Origin: Pseudoduganella guangdongensis
GTDB lineage: Bacteria; Pseudomonadota; Gammaproteobacteria; Burkholderiales; Burkholderiaceae_D
Length of the DNA stretch: 64,000 nucleotides
Assembly: GCF_009857475.1 (NCBI RefSeq)
Contig: NZ_WWCJ01000026.1
Location: 1-64,000, forward strand
Reading direction: 5' to 3'
Shown: one piece after another, positions 7,038-15,663 of the stretch
How the letters are laid out: each line of letters opens with the position of its first letter
How positions within the stretch are numbered: position 1 is the first letter of the stretch
Program-made: the position numbers and the translations under genes
Notes under the pieces: model-generated
The model's database searches: none
What the model was told of the DNA's origin: nothing
The model's input: only the letters and a program-made list of their open reading frames with translations

Positions 7038-8873
7038 ATGAGCGGGATCTGTGGGTGGATGGGGTTTGCCGGCGCGCCGGAATTGCTGGACTCGATGGCA
7101 GCGCCGCTGTCCCGTTTCGACCAGAGCCCGCTGCACGCGCGCAGCGGCCAGCGCAGCGGCGTCGCCGTGGCAGCGCGCGCCGGCGCGGCCGAGGTGTACC
7201 AGCGCGACGGCTTGCTGGTGGCCCTGTGGGGCCAGCCGCGCCTGGACGACCCGGCGCTGGCGGCGCAAGCGGCGGCCCAGGGCGTGGCCGCCACCGTCGC
7301 CACCTTGTGGGCGCAAGGCGCGCAGCGCACCTGCGCCCAGGTGCACGGCTGCTTCACCCTGGCCATCCTGGATGAACGCAGCGGCGAAGCCCTGTTGGCC
7401 ACCGACCGCATGGGCGTGCAGCCCCTGAGCTGGCAGCTGGCCGGCGAAACCCTGGTGTTTGGCAGTTCGGCCGACGCCCTGCTGCGCCACCCGCAGACGC
7501 CCGGCGTGCTGGACCACCAGGGCCTGTACAACTACGTCTACTTCCACATGGTGCCGTCGCCCGGCACTGTGTACCAGGGCCAGCAGCGCCTGCTGCCCGG
7601 CCACTACCTGCATTACCGCCAGGGCCGGGTCGAGGAGCACGCCTACTGGCGCATGCAGTTCGAAGAAGATGGCAAGCGCTCGTTCGGCGAGCTGAAGGAA
7701 GAGTTCCTGGCCGTGCTGCGCCACAGCGTGCAGGACGCGGTGGGCGGGCGCAAGGTCGGCGCCTTCCTGTCCGGCGGTACCGACAGCTCGACCATCGCCG
7801 GCATCCTGACCCAGGTCGGCGGCGTGGCGGCCGACACCTACTCGATCGGCTTCGAAGCGCAAGGCTACGACGAAATGGAATACGCGCGCACCGCCTCGCG
7901 CCATTTCGGCACCAGGCACCATGAATACTATGTGACGCCGGACGACGTGGCCGCCGCCATCCCGCAGGTGGCTGCCGTGTTCGACCAGCCCTTCGGCAAC
8001 GCCTCGGCGGTGCCGGCCTTCTACTGCGCGCGCCTGGCGCGCGCCGACGGCATCGAGCGCATGTTCGGCGGCGACGGCGGCGACGAGCTGTTCGGCGGCA
8101 ACGAGCGCTACGCCAAGCAGCATGTGTTCGAGCTGTACGAGCGCGTGCCGCGCCTGCTGCGCAAGGGCTTGCTGGAGCCGGCCGTGTTCAACTTCCCGGG
8201 CGGCCAGAGCGTGCGCCTGCTGCGCAAGGCGCGCAGCTATATCGAGCAAGCCTCGGTCGGCATGCCGGCGCGCCTGGAAACCTACAACCTGCTGGGGCGC
8301 TACGGCCCGCAGCAAGTGTTCACCGACGAGTTCCTGGCAGCGTCCGACATCGGCAACCCGATTGCCACCCTGGAGCGCAATTACGGCCGCAGCGAGGCGC
8401 GCTCCCTGATCAACCGCATGCTGGCGCTGGACTTGCAGGTGACCCTGGCCGACAACGATTTGCCGAAAGTGATGAAGGCGTGCGAGCTGGCCGGGGTGGA
8501 AGTGGCCTTCCCCTTCCTGAACGACCGGATGGTGGCCTTCTCGGCCGGCCTGACGCCGCAGCAAAAGCTGAACGGCACCCAGCTGCGCTGGTTCTTCAAG
8601 GAGGCGCTGCGCGGCTTCCTGCCGGACGCCATCATCAGCAAGCAAAAGCACGGCTTCGGCCTGCCGTTCGGGGTCTGGCTGCAGCAGCACCAGGCCCTGC
8701 AGCAGCTGGCGGCCGACAGCCTGACCGACCTCAAGGCGCGCAAGGTGGTGCGCGGCGAATTCATCGAGCAGCTGGTGGGCACCCACCTGAAAGAGCACGC
8801 CGGCTACCATGGCACCATGGTGTGGGTGCTGATGATGCTGGAGCAGTGGTTCCGCCAGCACAAGGTTTCCTGA
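7038..8873 (+). CDS. Asparagine-synthase-like amidotransferase with Ser at the Cys2 position
   Basis: A 611-residue AsnB-family protein starting MSGICGWMGFAG. The start at 7038 follows AAGGGAAGCGT and aligns with the family N-terminus; a longer frame reaches back into the decarboxylase gene but is not needed. Residues 1-210 are the class II glutaminase domain. Normally Cys2 is the nucleophile (MCGI), and here that position is Ser (MSGI, the only nearby Cys being residue 5). The synthetase domain is intact: the pyrophosphate loop LSGGTDSSTIAGI near 244-256 and a C-terminal KQKHGFGLPFGVW. It may therefore use ammonia or catalyse amide formation without glutamine, as in beta-lactam synthetase relatives; this is inference. 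It is followed by the next gene after a single base. Confidence 0.85.
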   Translation: MSGICGWMGFAGAPELLDSMAAPLSRFDQSPLHARSGQRSGVAVAARAGAAEVYQRDGLLVALWGQPRLDDPALAAQAAAQGVAATVATLWAQGAQRTCAQVHGCFTLAILDERSGEALLATDRMGVQPLSWQLAGETLVFGSSADALLRHPQTPGVLDHQGLYNYVYFHMVPSPGTVYQGQQRLLPGHYLHYRQGRVEEHAYWRMQFEEDGKRSFGELKEEFLAVLRHSVQDAVGGRKVGAFLSGGTDSSTIAGILTQVGGVAADTYSIGFEAQGYDEMEYARTASRHFGTRHHEYYVTPDDVAAAIPQVAAVFDQPFGNASAVPAFYCARLARADGIERMFGGDGGDELFGGNERYAKQHVFELYERVPRLLRKGLLEPAVFNFPGGQSVRLLRKARSYIEQASVGMPARLETYNLLGRYGPQQVFTDEFLAASDIGNPIATLERNYGRSEARSLINRMLALDLQVTLADNDLPKVMKACELAGVEVAFPFLNDRMVAFSAGLTPQQKLNGTQLRWFFKEALRGFLPDAIISKQKHGFGLPFGVWLQQHQALQQLAADSLTDLKARKVVRGEFIEQLVGTHLKEHAGYHGTMVWVLMMLEQWFRQHKVS

Positions 8874-8874
8874 G

Positions 8875-9909
8875 ATGCGCACGCGGGTCTGCATCACCAT
8901 CGACACCGAGTTCAGCATCGGCGGCGCCTTTGCCGACGCCGCGCGCCAGCCGGTGGGCGAGCCCATGGTGTGGTGCGAGGTGGGCGGGCGCTCGCAAGGC
9001 CTGGGCTTCATGCTGGAGCAGTTCCAGCGCCACCAGATCGGCGCCACCTTCTTCGTGGAAGCGCTGCAGCGCCAGTACTTCCGGCACGACCCGATGGCCG
9101 CCATCGCCCAGCGCATTGCGGCCGAGGGCCACGAGGTGCAGCTGCACGCCCATCCCTGCTGGTCGGTGTTCGGCCATGCCGACTGGCCGCAGCGCGTGCG
9201 CGCCCAGCCGCGCCAGGACGATTTCTTCGGCCGCGCCGAGGACGACTCGGTGGCCCTGATCCGGCGCGGCCAGGAAGCCTTCGGCAACTGGGGCGTGGCG
9301 GCGCCGACCGTGTTCCGCAGCGGCAGCCTGCAGCACGACGCCACCCTGTACCGGGCGCTGGCGCGCTGCGCCATCCCCTACAGCTCCTGCGTCGGCCTGG
9401 CCATCTTCGATTCCGGCGACCCGGACTACGCGCTCTATAGCGGCGTGCACCCGCGCGCCGGCGTGCTGGAATGCCCGGTGCTGACCTTCCAGGACTGGCG
9501 CCTGGGCGCGCGCCGCCATTTGAAGACCTTGACGATTGCCGGCACCAGCTTCGCCGAAACGCGCACCCTGCTGGAGCAGGCGCATGCCGCCGGGGTGCCG
9601 CTGGTGGTGCTGTTGACCCATCCGTTCGAATACGTGCAGCGCAGCGACAGCGGGGCCCAGGTGCGGCGCCACGCCGTCAACCAGGAGCGGCTGGCCCAGC
9701 TGTGCGCCTGGCTCGACGCCGAGCGCGCCCGCTTCGATGCCTGCGGCATGGGCGCGGCGGCCGCCGCCCTGGCCGACAGCGCGGCGGCGCGGCGCAATGT
9801 GCTGCTGCAGGGCCGGCCGTGGCAAAGCCTGCGCCGCATGGCGACCCAGGTCGCCTACGACTGGTATGGCGGGCGCCAGCTGGCGCGCCAGCGCGGGGTG
9901 GCGGCATGA
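8875..9909 (+). CDS. Polysaccharide-deacetylase-like protein
   Basis: A 344-residue cytosolic protein with no signal peptide. The NodB-like elements are CITIDTEFSIG (about 6-16, with the Asp of the metal/catalytic motif), TFFVEALQRQYF (strand 2) and VQLHAHPCWSVF (about 88-99), which carries an HxH pair. Late LLTHPFEYV may supply a further histidine. It would deacetylate an N-acetylated sugar or related amide. It begins one base after the amidotransferase stop and overlaps the phosphatase start (ATGA), placing it firmly in this operon. Deacetylase activity is family inference, because the second motif differs from the classical H(S/T)xxHP. Confidence 0.75.
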   Translation: MRTRVCITIDTEFSIGGAFADAARQPVGEPMVWCEVGGRSQGLGFMLEQFQRHQIGATFFVEALQRQYFRHDPMAAIAQRIAAEGHEVQLHAHPCWSVFGHADWPQRVRAQPRQDDFFGRAEDDSVALIRRGQEAFGNWGVAAPTVFRSGSLQHDATLYRALARCAIPYSSCVGLAIFDSGDPDYALYSGVHPRAGVLECPVLTFQDWRLGARRHLKTLTIAGTSFAETRTLLEQAHAAGVPLVVLLTHPFEYVQRSDSGAQVRRHAVNQERLAQLCAWLDAERARFDACGMGAAAAALADSAAARRNVLLQGRPWQSLRRMATQVAYDWYGGRQLARQRGVAA

Positions 9910-10493
9910 AGGCCGCCATCAACCGCCGCTTCGGCACCTGGCGCGGCCTGGTGCGCCTGCTGCTGGCCTATGGCGAACTGGCCACGGGACGCCTGCGCCC
10001 ATTCCAGTTGCGCCAGCCGCAACAGGTGCGGCGCCTGGTCTTCGTTTGCCTCGGTAATATTTGCCGCTCGGCCTACGCCGAGCAGGTGGCGCGCGCCGAA
10101 GGCCTGGCCTGCGCCTCGTTCGGCCTGTCCACCACCACCGGCGTCGGTTCGCCCGAGGAGGCGGTGGCGGCGTCCGGCCGTGCCGGCCTGCCGATGGCTG
10201 CGCACCGCGCCTGCGACTGGAAGGATTTTGAGTTGCAGCCGGGCGACCTGCTGCTGGTGATGGAAGTGCGCCAGGCGCACGAACTGCAGCGCCGCCTGGG
10301 CGGGCGCAGCGATGTGCAAGTGGCCCTGCTGGGCAACTGGTGTTCGCCGCCGGTACCGCACCTGCACGACCCCTTCACCCTGAGTCCCGGCTATTTCGAC
10401 CAGTGCTTCGTACGCGTGCAGCAAGCGGTGCGCCGGCTGGGGGCCGAGCTGCCGCAACTGCGCAGCGACGCGGCGCAGCGGGTCCAGGGGTGA
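9906..10493 (+). CDS. Low-molecular-weight protein-tyrosine phosphatase family protein
   Basis: A 195-residue protein with an N-terminal extension of about 40 residues before the LMW-PTP core. The phosphate-binding loop CLGNICRS starts at Cys48 (CX5R, Arg54), and the acid/base Asp lies in LHDPFTL near 147-153. The start ATG at 9906 shares ATGA with the preceding stop. In exopolysaccharide loci such enzymes dephosphorylate bacterial tyrosine autokinases. The natural partner here would be the kinase at 32360-33334, which is inference because the two genes are about 22 kb apart. It overlaps the downstream ATP-grasp gene by GTGA. Confidence 0.85.
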   Translation: MKAAINRRFGTWRGLVRLLLAYGELATGRLRPFQLRQPQQVRRLVFVCLGNICRSAYAEQVARAEGLACASFGLSTTTGVGSPEEAVAASGRAGLPMAAHRACDWKDFELQPGDLLLVMEVRQAHELQRRLGGRSDVQVALLGNWCSPPVPHLHDPFTLSPGYFDQCFVRVQQAVRRLGAELPQLRSDAAQRVQG

Positions 10494-11704
10494 CGGGCGC
10501 CACCCTGCCAGCCCTGGTGCTGGGCATCGACACCCCGATCGGCTTGGCCATCGTGCGCGACCTGGGCCGGCATGGCGTGGCCGTGACCGGCATCGCGCGC
10601 AGTCGCGGCGCGGTCGGTCTCGGCTCGCGCTACCTGGCGCGCGGCGTGCTGCGCGCCGCCGGCGAGGCGGGCGTCATCGCCCAGCTCGAGCAACTGGGCG
10701 GCGAACTGGGCGAGGCTTGCCTGTTCGCCATTTCCGAAGGCGATATCAGCATGCTGAACCGGCACCGGGCGCGCCTGGCGCAGCGTTTCCGCCTGATGTT
10801 CCCCGACCAGCGCCGCATGGAGCGCGTGCTCGACAAGCAGCAAACCTATGCCGCCGCCGCCCAAGTCGGGGTGCCGGTGCCGCGCACCTGGCAGCCGGAC
10901 GGCGCCGCCACACCGGCCGCGCTGGCGCAGGGCGCCGCCGGCCTGCACTACCCGGTGGTGCTGAAATGGGCCGACCCCAACGGTATCGGGCCGCGCGTGC
11001 GCGCCGCCGGGCTGGCCGTGGACAAGACGCGCTACTGCCACAGCGCCGAGGAATTGCTGGCCTACCTGGCGCCGTACGGCGCCGCCGGCTGCTATCCCCT
11101 GGTGCAGGAATACTGCGCCGGCTACGGCCTGGGCCAGTTCATGCTGATGCGCGACGGCCAGGCCCACTGTCTGTTCCAGCACCGCCGCCTGCACGAATGG
11201 CCGCCCGAGGGCGGCGTCTCGACCCTGTGCGAAGCGCTGCCGCTGAGCGAGCACAGCGCCCTGATGGCGCAGTCGGTGGCCCTGCTGCGCGCGCTCGAGT
11301 GGGAAGGCATTGCCATGGTCGAATACCGGCACGACCCGGCCAGCGGCCGCTCGGCCCTGATGGAAGTCAATGGCCGCTTCTGGGGCAGCCTGCCGCTGGC
11401 GACCGCCGCCGGCGCCCACTTCCCGTGGCAAGCCTACCGCCTGCTGGGGCAGGGCGCGGCACCGGAGGCGTCGCCCTACCGGGCCGGCCTGCGCTGCCGC
11501 TTCATGGTGCCGGAAACCAAGCGCCTGCTGCGCCTGCTGTTCCGGCGGCAGGCCGTGGCCGACCGCCGCCTGGCCGTGCGCCCGCTGGCCGAGCTGCTGG
11601 GCTACCTGGCCGATTTCCTGCGCCCGTCGACGCGCTACTACGTGTTCGACTGGCGCGACCCCGGACCGTTCTGGCGCGACTTGCGCCAAATGTTGCGGCG
11701 CTGA
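10490..11704 (+). CDS. ATP-grasp carboxylate-amine ligase-like protein
   Basis: A 404-residue ATP-grasp protein. GTG at 10490 overlaps the phosphatase stop (GTGA) and begins the N-terminal dinucleotide-like strand LPALVLGIDTPIGLAIVRDL. The central domain has YPVVLKWADPNGIGP (ATP Lys), LVQEYCAGYGLGQFML and the metal-binding RSALMEVNGRFWGSL. It is related in architecture to the N-terminal half of the fusion protein at 1749-4073. It would form an amide bond between a carboxylate and an amine through an acyl phosphate. It closes the operon that starts at 4199. The gap to the next gene is 83 bp with no clear terminator. Confidence 0.82.
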   Translation: MTGATLPALVLGIDTPIGLAIVRDLGRHGVAVTGIARSRGAVGLGSRYLARGVLRAAGEAGVIAQLEQLGGELGEACLFAISEGDISMLNRHRARLAQRFRLMFPDQRRMERVLDKQQTYAAAAQVGVPVPRTWQPDGAATPAALAQGAAGLHYPVVLKWADPNGIGPRVRAAGLAVDKTRYCHSAEELLAYLAPYGAAGCYPLVQEYCAGYGLGQFMLMRDGQAHCLFQHRRLHEWPPEGGVSTLCEALPLSEHSALMAQSVALLRALEWEGIAMVEYRHDPASGRSALMEVNGRFWGSLPLATAAGAHFPWQAYRLLGQGAAPEASPYRAGLRCRFMVPETKRLLRLLFRRQAVADRRLAVRPLAELLGYLADFLRPSTRYYVFDWRDPGPFWRDLRQMLRR

Positions 11705-11787
11705 CCACGGCGCGGCGCAAGGCGCTTGCCGCTGCCGCGCCGCTATGCCACCATCTGACCACCTTTTTTTACCATTCGCGAGCTCCC

Positions 11788-14550
11788 ATGGCACACCGTA
11801 CTCCCCACCGCATCCCGGCGCTGCTGCTGGCCCTGACCCTGGCCGCCGGCCTGGCCGGCTGCAAGTCCGACACCCCGGAAAGCCTGCTGGCCGACGCTCA
11901 GCAGCTGCAGCAGAAGGGCGACCGCAAGGGCGCCCAGATCCAGCTGAAAAATGCCCTGGCCAAAGACCCCAACAACGGCGAGGCGCGCTTCCAGCTGGCC
12001 AAGCTGTCGCTGCAGCTGAACGACCCGGTGTCGGCGGAAAAAGAGGCGCGGCGCGCGGTGGAGCTCAAATATAAGCCGGCCGAGAGCGAGCTGGTGCTGG
12101 CGGAAGCCCTGCTGCGCATGGGCGAATTCCAGAAGATGCTGGACGAGAGCGCCAAGTTCCAGGCCAGCCCGGCCCTGATGGCGCTGCGCGGCGACGCCCT
12201 GATCGGCCTGCGCAAGCTGGATGAAGCCAAGCGCGAGTACCAAGGCGCGCTGGACGCCCAGCCCGACAGCCCGGACGCGCTGACCGGCATGGCGCGCCTG
12301 GCCGCCATCGGCAACGACCTGGAAGGGGCGCGCGCGCTGGCCGAGCAGGCCATCGCCAAGGACGGCAGCCACATCGCGGCGCTGACCTTCAAGGGCGAGC
12401 TGCTGCGCGCCCAGCAAAAGCCGGAAGAGGCGCGCGCCGCCTTTGCCGAAGTGCTCAAGCTGGACCCGACCAATAGCAACGCCAACCTGGAGCAAGCCTA
12501 CCTCGACATCGTGGCCGGCAAGTACGACGCGGCCCAGGCCGCCATCGACGCGGCCAAAAAATCGGCGCCGCGCGGCCTGCCCACCCTGTACACGCAAGCC
12601 TTGCTCGACTATTCGCGCGGCAACTACAAGGCGGCGCGCGACAGCCTGCAGGCGCTGGCCAAGGGCGCGCCCAACCACTTGCCAAGCATGCTGCTGTCGG
12701 CCTCGGTGGACTTCCACCTGGGCACGCTGAAGCAGGGCGAGGCCAAGCTGCGCACTTACCTGGAAGCGCAGCCGGCCAACCCCTACGCGCGCAAGCTGCT
12801 GGCCGCCATCCTGCTGCGCGCCAACAACGCGCCCGAGGCGCTGCAAGTGCTGGAGCCGAGCCTGAAGGGCCAGGTCACGGACGGCAGCCTGCTGGAACTG
12901 GCGGCCCAGGCCCATATGCTGCAGCGCGAACCGGCCAAGGCCGCCGCCCTGCTGGAACAGGCCGTGCTCCTCAACCCGAAACGCGCCCCGACCTATATCG
13001 CGCTGGGCGGTTCGCGCCTGGCGCTGGGCGAACGCGACAAGGGCCTGGCCATGCTGAACAAGGCGCTCGAACTGGAGCCCGATTCGCTGACCGCCGCCAC
13101 GGCGCTGGCGCGCACCCGCCTCGCCATGGGCGAGCATGGCGAGGCGCTGGCCGTGCTGGCCAAGCAGGAAGCCAAGCACGCCAAGGCGCCCGCCCTGCAC
13201 ATCCTGAAGGGCCATGTGCTGCTGGCCAAGCAGGACAATGCTGGCGCGCGCGCCGCCTTTGCCAAGGCGGTGGAACTGGACCCGGCCAGCTACCAGACCG
13301 TGGTCAACCTGGCGCAGCTGGAACTGGTGGAGAAAAAGCCGGAAGCGGCGCGCGCCCACTTGCTCAAGCTGCTCGAGCGCGACAAGGGCAATGTGCAGGC
13401 CATGACCGCGCTGGCCCAGCTGGCCGAGCGCGACAAGAAGCCGGCCGACGCCGCGCAATGGCTGGAGAAGGCCGCCGCCGCCGATGCCGCCGAACTGGCG
13501 CCGGCCGTGCGCCTGGGCAATTATTACCTGCAGTCGCGCCAGTCGACCAAGGCGGTCGAGCATATGCGCAAGGTGGCGGTGGCGCACCCGGCCGAGCCGA
13601 TCGTGCTGGAACTGATGGGGCGTGCCCAGCTCATGAGCGGCGACCTGGCGGGCGCCAACGAATCGTTCTCCAAGCTGGCCAGCGCGGCGCCGAAGTCGGC
13701 GCAGGCGCAGCTGTTCCTGGCCAGCGTGCACGTGCAGAAGAAGGACGCGGCGGCGGCCCAGGCCAGCGTGAAAAAGGCGCTGGCGCTGGAGCCGAACTAC
13801 CTGCCGGCGCACCTGATGCAGGCCGACCTGGCCATGCTGCTGGGCAAACCGGAGGAAGCGCTGGCGGTGGCGCGCGCGCTGCAAAAGGCGCAACCCAAGC
13901 ACGTGGCCGGCTTCATGCTGGAAGGCGAGCTGCAGCAGCGCGCCGGCAAGGCCGCCGCCGCCGTGGCGCCGTTCCAGCAAGCCTACGCCCTGGCGCCGCG
14001 CCCCGAGCTGCTGATCAAGCTGGCCGGCGTGCTGCGCCTGGCCAACCGCGGCAACGAAGCCGATGCCCTGGTCGCCGCCTGGCGCAAGGCGCATCCGGAG
14101 GAGCCGCTGGGCCTGCTTTACGTGGCCGAGCAGAACATCGCCGCCAAGCAGTACAAGGCCGCCATCGGCCAGCTGGAAAGCGTGCTGGCCAAGCTGCCGG
14201 ACAATGTGCTGGCGCTGAACAACCTGGCCTGGTGCTACCAGCAGGACAAGGATAAGCGCGCCCTGGCCACTGCCGAGAAAGCGCAGCAGCTGGCCGGCGA
14301 CAACCCGACCGTGATGGATACCCTGGGCTGGATCCTGGTGGAGCAGAACCAGCTCGAGCGCGCGCTGCCGTTGCTGAAGAAGGCGGCGGAGCTGGCGCCG
14401 CAGGCGGCCGACATCCGCGGCCACTACGCGCAGGCGCTGCTGAAGAAGGGCGACAAGGCCGGCGCCAAAAAAGAACTGCAGGCCGCCATGGGCGACGCGC
14501 GCTATGCGCAGAGCGAGGAGGCGCGCAGCCTGCACAAGCAGCTGGAGTAA
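11788..14550 (+). CDS. prsT: XrtA/PEP-CTERM system TPR-repeat lipoprotein PrsT
   Basis: A 920-residue lipoprotein with a signal peptide of about 24 residues and lipobox LAGC in LAAGLAGCKSDTPESLL. The rest is a long run of TPR-type helical repeats rich in Ala and Leu (for example IQLKNALAKDPNNGEARFQL and LALNNLAWCYQQDKDKRALA), consistent with a periplasmic scaffold. The ATG at 11788 is chosen because it gives the lipoprotein signal; the open frame extends far upstream inside the ATP-grasp gene. Length fits the PrsT family found beside XrtA loci. A strong hairpin follows the stop. A paralogue lies at 15664-18459. Confidence 0.9.
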   Translation: MAHRTPHRIPALLLALTLAAGLAGCKSDTPESLLADAQQLQQKGDRKGAQIQLKNALAKDPNNGEARFQLAKLSLQLNDPVSAEKEARRAVELKYKPAESELVLAEALLRMGEFQKMLDESAKFQASPALMALRGDALIGLRKLDEAKREYQGALDAQPDSPDALTGMARLAAIGNDLEGARALAEQAIAKDGSHIAALTFKGELLRAQQKPEEARAAFAEVLKLDPTNSNANLEQAYLDIVAGKYDAAQAAIDAAKKSAPRGLPTLYTQALLDYSRGNYKAARDSLQALAKGAPNHLPSMLLSASVDFHLGTLKQGEAKLRTYLEAQPANPYARKLLAAILLRANNAPEALQVLEPSLKGQVTDGSLLELAAQAHMLQREPAKAAALLEQAVLLNPKRAPTYIALGGSRLALGERDKGLAMLNKALELEPDSLTAATALARTRLAMGEHGEALAVLAKQEAKHAKAPALHILKGHVLLAKQDNAGARAAFAKAVELDPASYQTVVNLAQLELVEKKPEAARAHLLKLLERDKGNVQAMTALAQLAERDKKPADAAQWLEKAAAADAAELAPAVRLGNYYLQSRQSTKAVEHMRKVAVAHPAEPIVLELMGRAQLMSGDLAGANESFSKLASAAPKSAQAQLFLASVHVQKKDAAAAQASVKKALALEPNYLPAHLMQADLAMLLGKPEEALAVARALQKAQPKHVAGFMLEGELQQRAGKAAAAVAPFQQAYALAPRPELLIKLAGVLRLANRGNEADALVAAWRKAHPEEPLGLLYVAEQNIAAKQYKAAIGQLESVLAKLPDNVLALNNLAWCYQQDKDKRALATAEKAQQLAGDNPTVMDTLGWILVEQNQLERALPLLKKAAELAPQAADIRGHYAQALLKKGDKAGAKKELQAAMGDARYAQSEEARSLHKQLE

Positions 14551-14568
14551 GGCGCGGGGCGCCGCGCC
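14551..14568 (+). terminator. Possible terminator hairpin after prsT
   Basis: GGCGCG (14551-14556), a 6-base loop and CGCGCC (14563-14568) immediately after the stop codon. The following TGTTGCGTTATT is only moderately T-rich, so termination may be partial. Confidence 0.45.
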
Positions 14569-14845
14569 TGTTGCGTTATTGAAAACTATCCAGTCTTTTT
14601 CGCAACATTTGCAAGCAGGGTATTGTGTGGCAAGGCGGACCGTGCCACCATGGTGAAGTTGGTATTTTTTACATGCCTTGCTTGCATTCTGCAACGATTG
14701 TGCGGCATTTCAATCGTGCGCGCATTGCCTCGGCAGGTGGAATGCACTATATTTTTTTATTGTTGAGTACGGTCTCTGCGCCGCTTGCCGTACTCACGGG
14801 TATGGGCTGGCCGCAAGGCCCGCGATGCCATAGGAGGATAGAGCC
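14569..14845 (+). promoter_or_regulatory. Noncoding leader upstream of the acyltransferase gene
   Basis: About 277 bp without a credible gene. It is locally AT-richer than its surroundings and contains an inverted repeat CGATTG (14695-14700)/CAATCG (14711-14716) and a run of T at about 14753-14759. A near-ideal ribosome binding site AGGAGG lies at 14832-14837, 8 bases before the acyltransferase ATG. I see no confident sigma-70 or sigma-54 promoter. Confidence 0.4.
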
Positions 14846-15607
14846 ATGAATGCAATTACCGCCCCCCTGCTGGAAGGTGAGACGGTCAGGCCTGCTCCCG
14901 CCGAGTCCCATGCGCGCGCCACCATCGAAGACCTGCTCCCGGACAACATGGAGGATTTGGTCACCGATGAGAAATCGTTTGGTATACGCATGATAGATAC
15001 AGTCGAAGGTCGCAGCCAGGCCAGCCTGTTAATAAACAAGATGTATTCCTGGCGCGGCTATGCCGGAACGCATAAGCTGACCGACGACCCGAACCGGATC
15101 ACGCTCACCGCCAGCGACAAGGGCGAGGTGGTCGGCACCCTGACCCTGGGCCTGGACTCGCCGATCGGCATCATGGCCGATGAAATCTTCAAGGACGAAG
15201 TCGACGCCGTGCGCATGCAGCCCGGCGCGCGCGTGTGCGAAATCACCAAGCTGGCCTTTGACAACGGCGGCAGCAAAACGCAGATGGCCTCGCTGTTCCA
15301 CCTGTCGGTGATTTACGCGCGCGACCTGCACCACTGCACCCACATCTTCATTGAAATCAACCCGCGCCACCGCCGCTTCTACGAGCAGATGCTGGGCTTC
15401 AAGCGCCTGGGCGAGCTGAAGACCAACCCGCGCGTCGACGCCCCGGCCTACCTGCTGGTGGTGGACCTGGCCTATGTCAGCGAACAGATCCAGAAACTGG
15501 GCGGCGGCGGCATGGCGCAGGCGATGGCGGCGCGCTCCTTCTACCCGCTGTTCTACTCGCCGCGCGAGGAATGCGGCATCATCCAGCGCCTGCGCAACAT
15601 CCAATAG
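14846..15607 (+). CDS. PEP-CTERM/exosortase-associated acyltransferase, FeeM-like N-acyl amino acid synthase
   Basis: A 253-residue protein with a GNAT/autoinducer-synthase-like fold. Recognisable parts are IRMIDTVEGRSQASLLINKMY, YSWRGYAG, the strand GEVVGTLTLGLDSPIGI, CEITKLAFDN and THIFIEINPRHRRFYEQMLGF, which is the late GNAT-like helix region. It resembles the N-acyl amino acid synthase FeeM and the exosortase-associated acyltransferases, which transfer a fatty acyl group from ACP to an amine. The perfect Shine-Dalgarno at 14832 fixes the start. It sits between two PrsT-like genes and upstream of an E1-like/nitroreductase pair. Product identity is unknown. Confidence 0.82.
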   Translation: MNAITAPLLEGETVRPAPAESHARATIEDLLPDNMEDLVTDEKSFGIRMIDTVEGRSQASLLINKMYSWRGYAGTHKLTDDPNRITLTASDKGEVVGTLTLGLDSPIGIMADEIFKDEVDAVRMQPGARVCEITKLAFDNGGSKTQMASLFHLSVIYARDLHHCTHIFIEINPRHRRFYEQMLGFKRLGELKTNPRVDAPAYLLVVDLAYVSEQIQKLGGGGMAQAMAARSFYPLFYSPREECGIIQRLRNIQ

Positions 15608-15663
15608 TCGTTTGACAATTATTGCTGTATTATCAATAGCCTGTTCACCGCGCAGGGGTTCCC

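Noticed and set aside
11743..14694. A 983-codon minus-strand frame opposite prsT
   Set aside because: It reads as Gln/Arg/His/Leu-rich low-complexity sequence with no family motif, and it is antisense to a clear TPR lipoprotein; such frames are expected at this GC content.
14625..14720. Sigma-54 promoters upstream of the acyltransferase (TGGCA- and GGCAT-containing sites)
   Set aside because: The GG-to-GC distance is 14-15 rather than 12, so the elements do not fit.
15608..15663. Sigma-70 promoter TTGACA...TATTAT upstream of the second PrsT-like gene
   Set aside because: Spacing between the hexamers is only about 10 bp, too short for a functional promoter.
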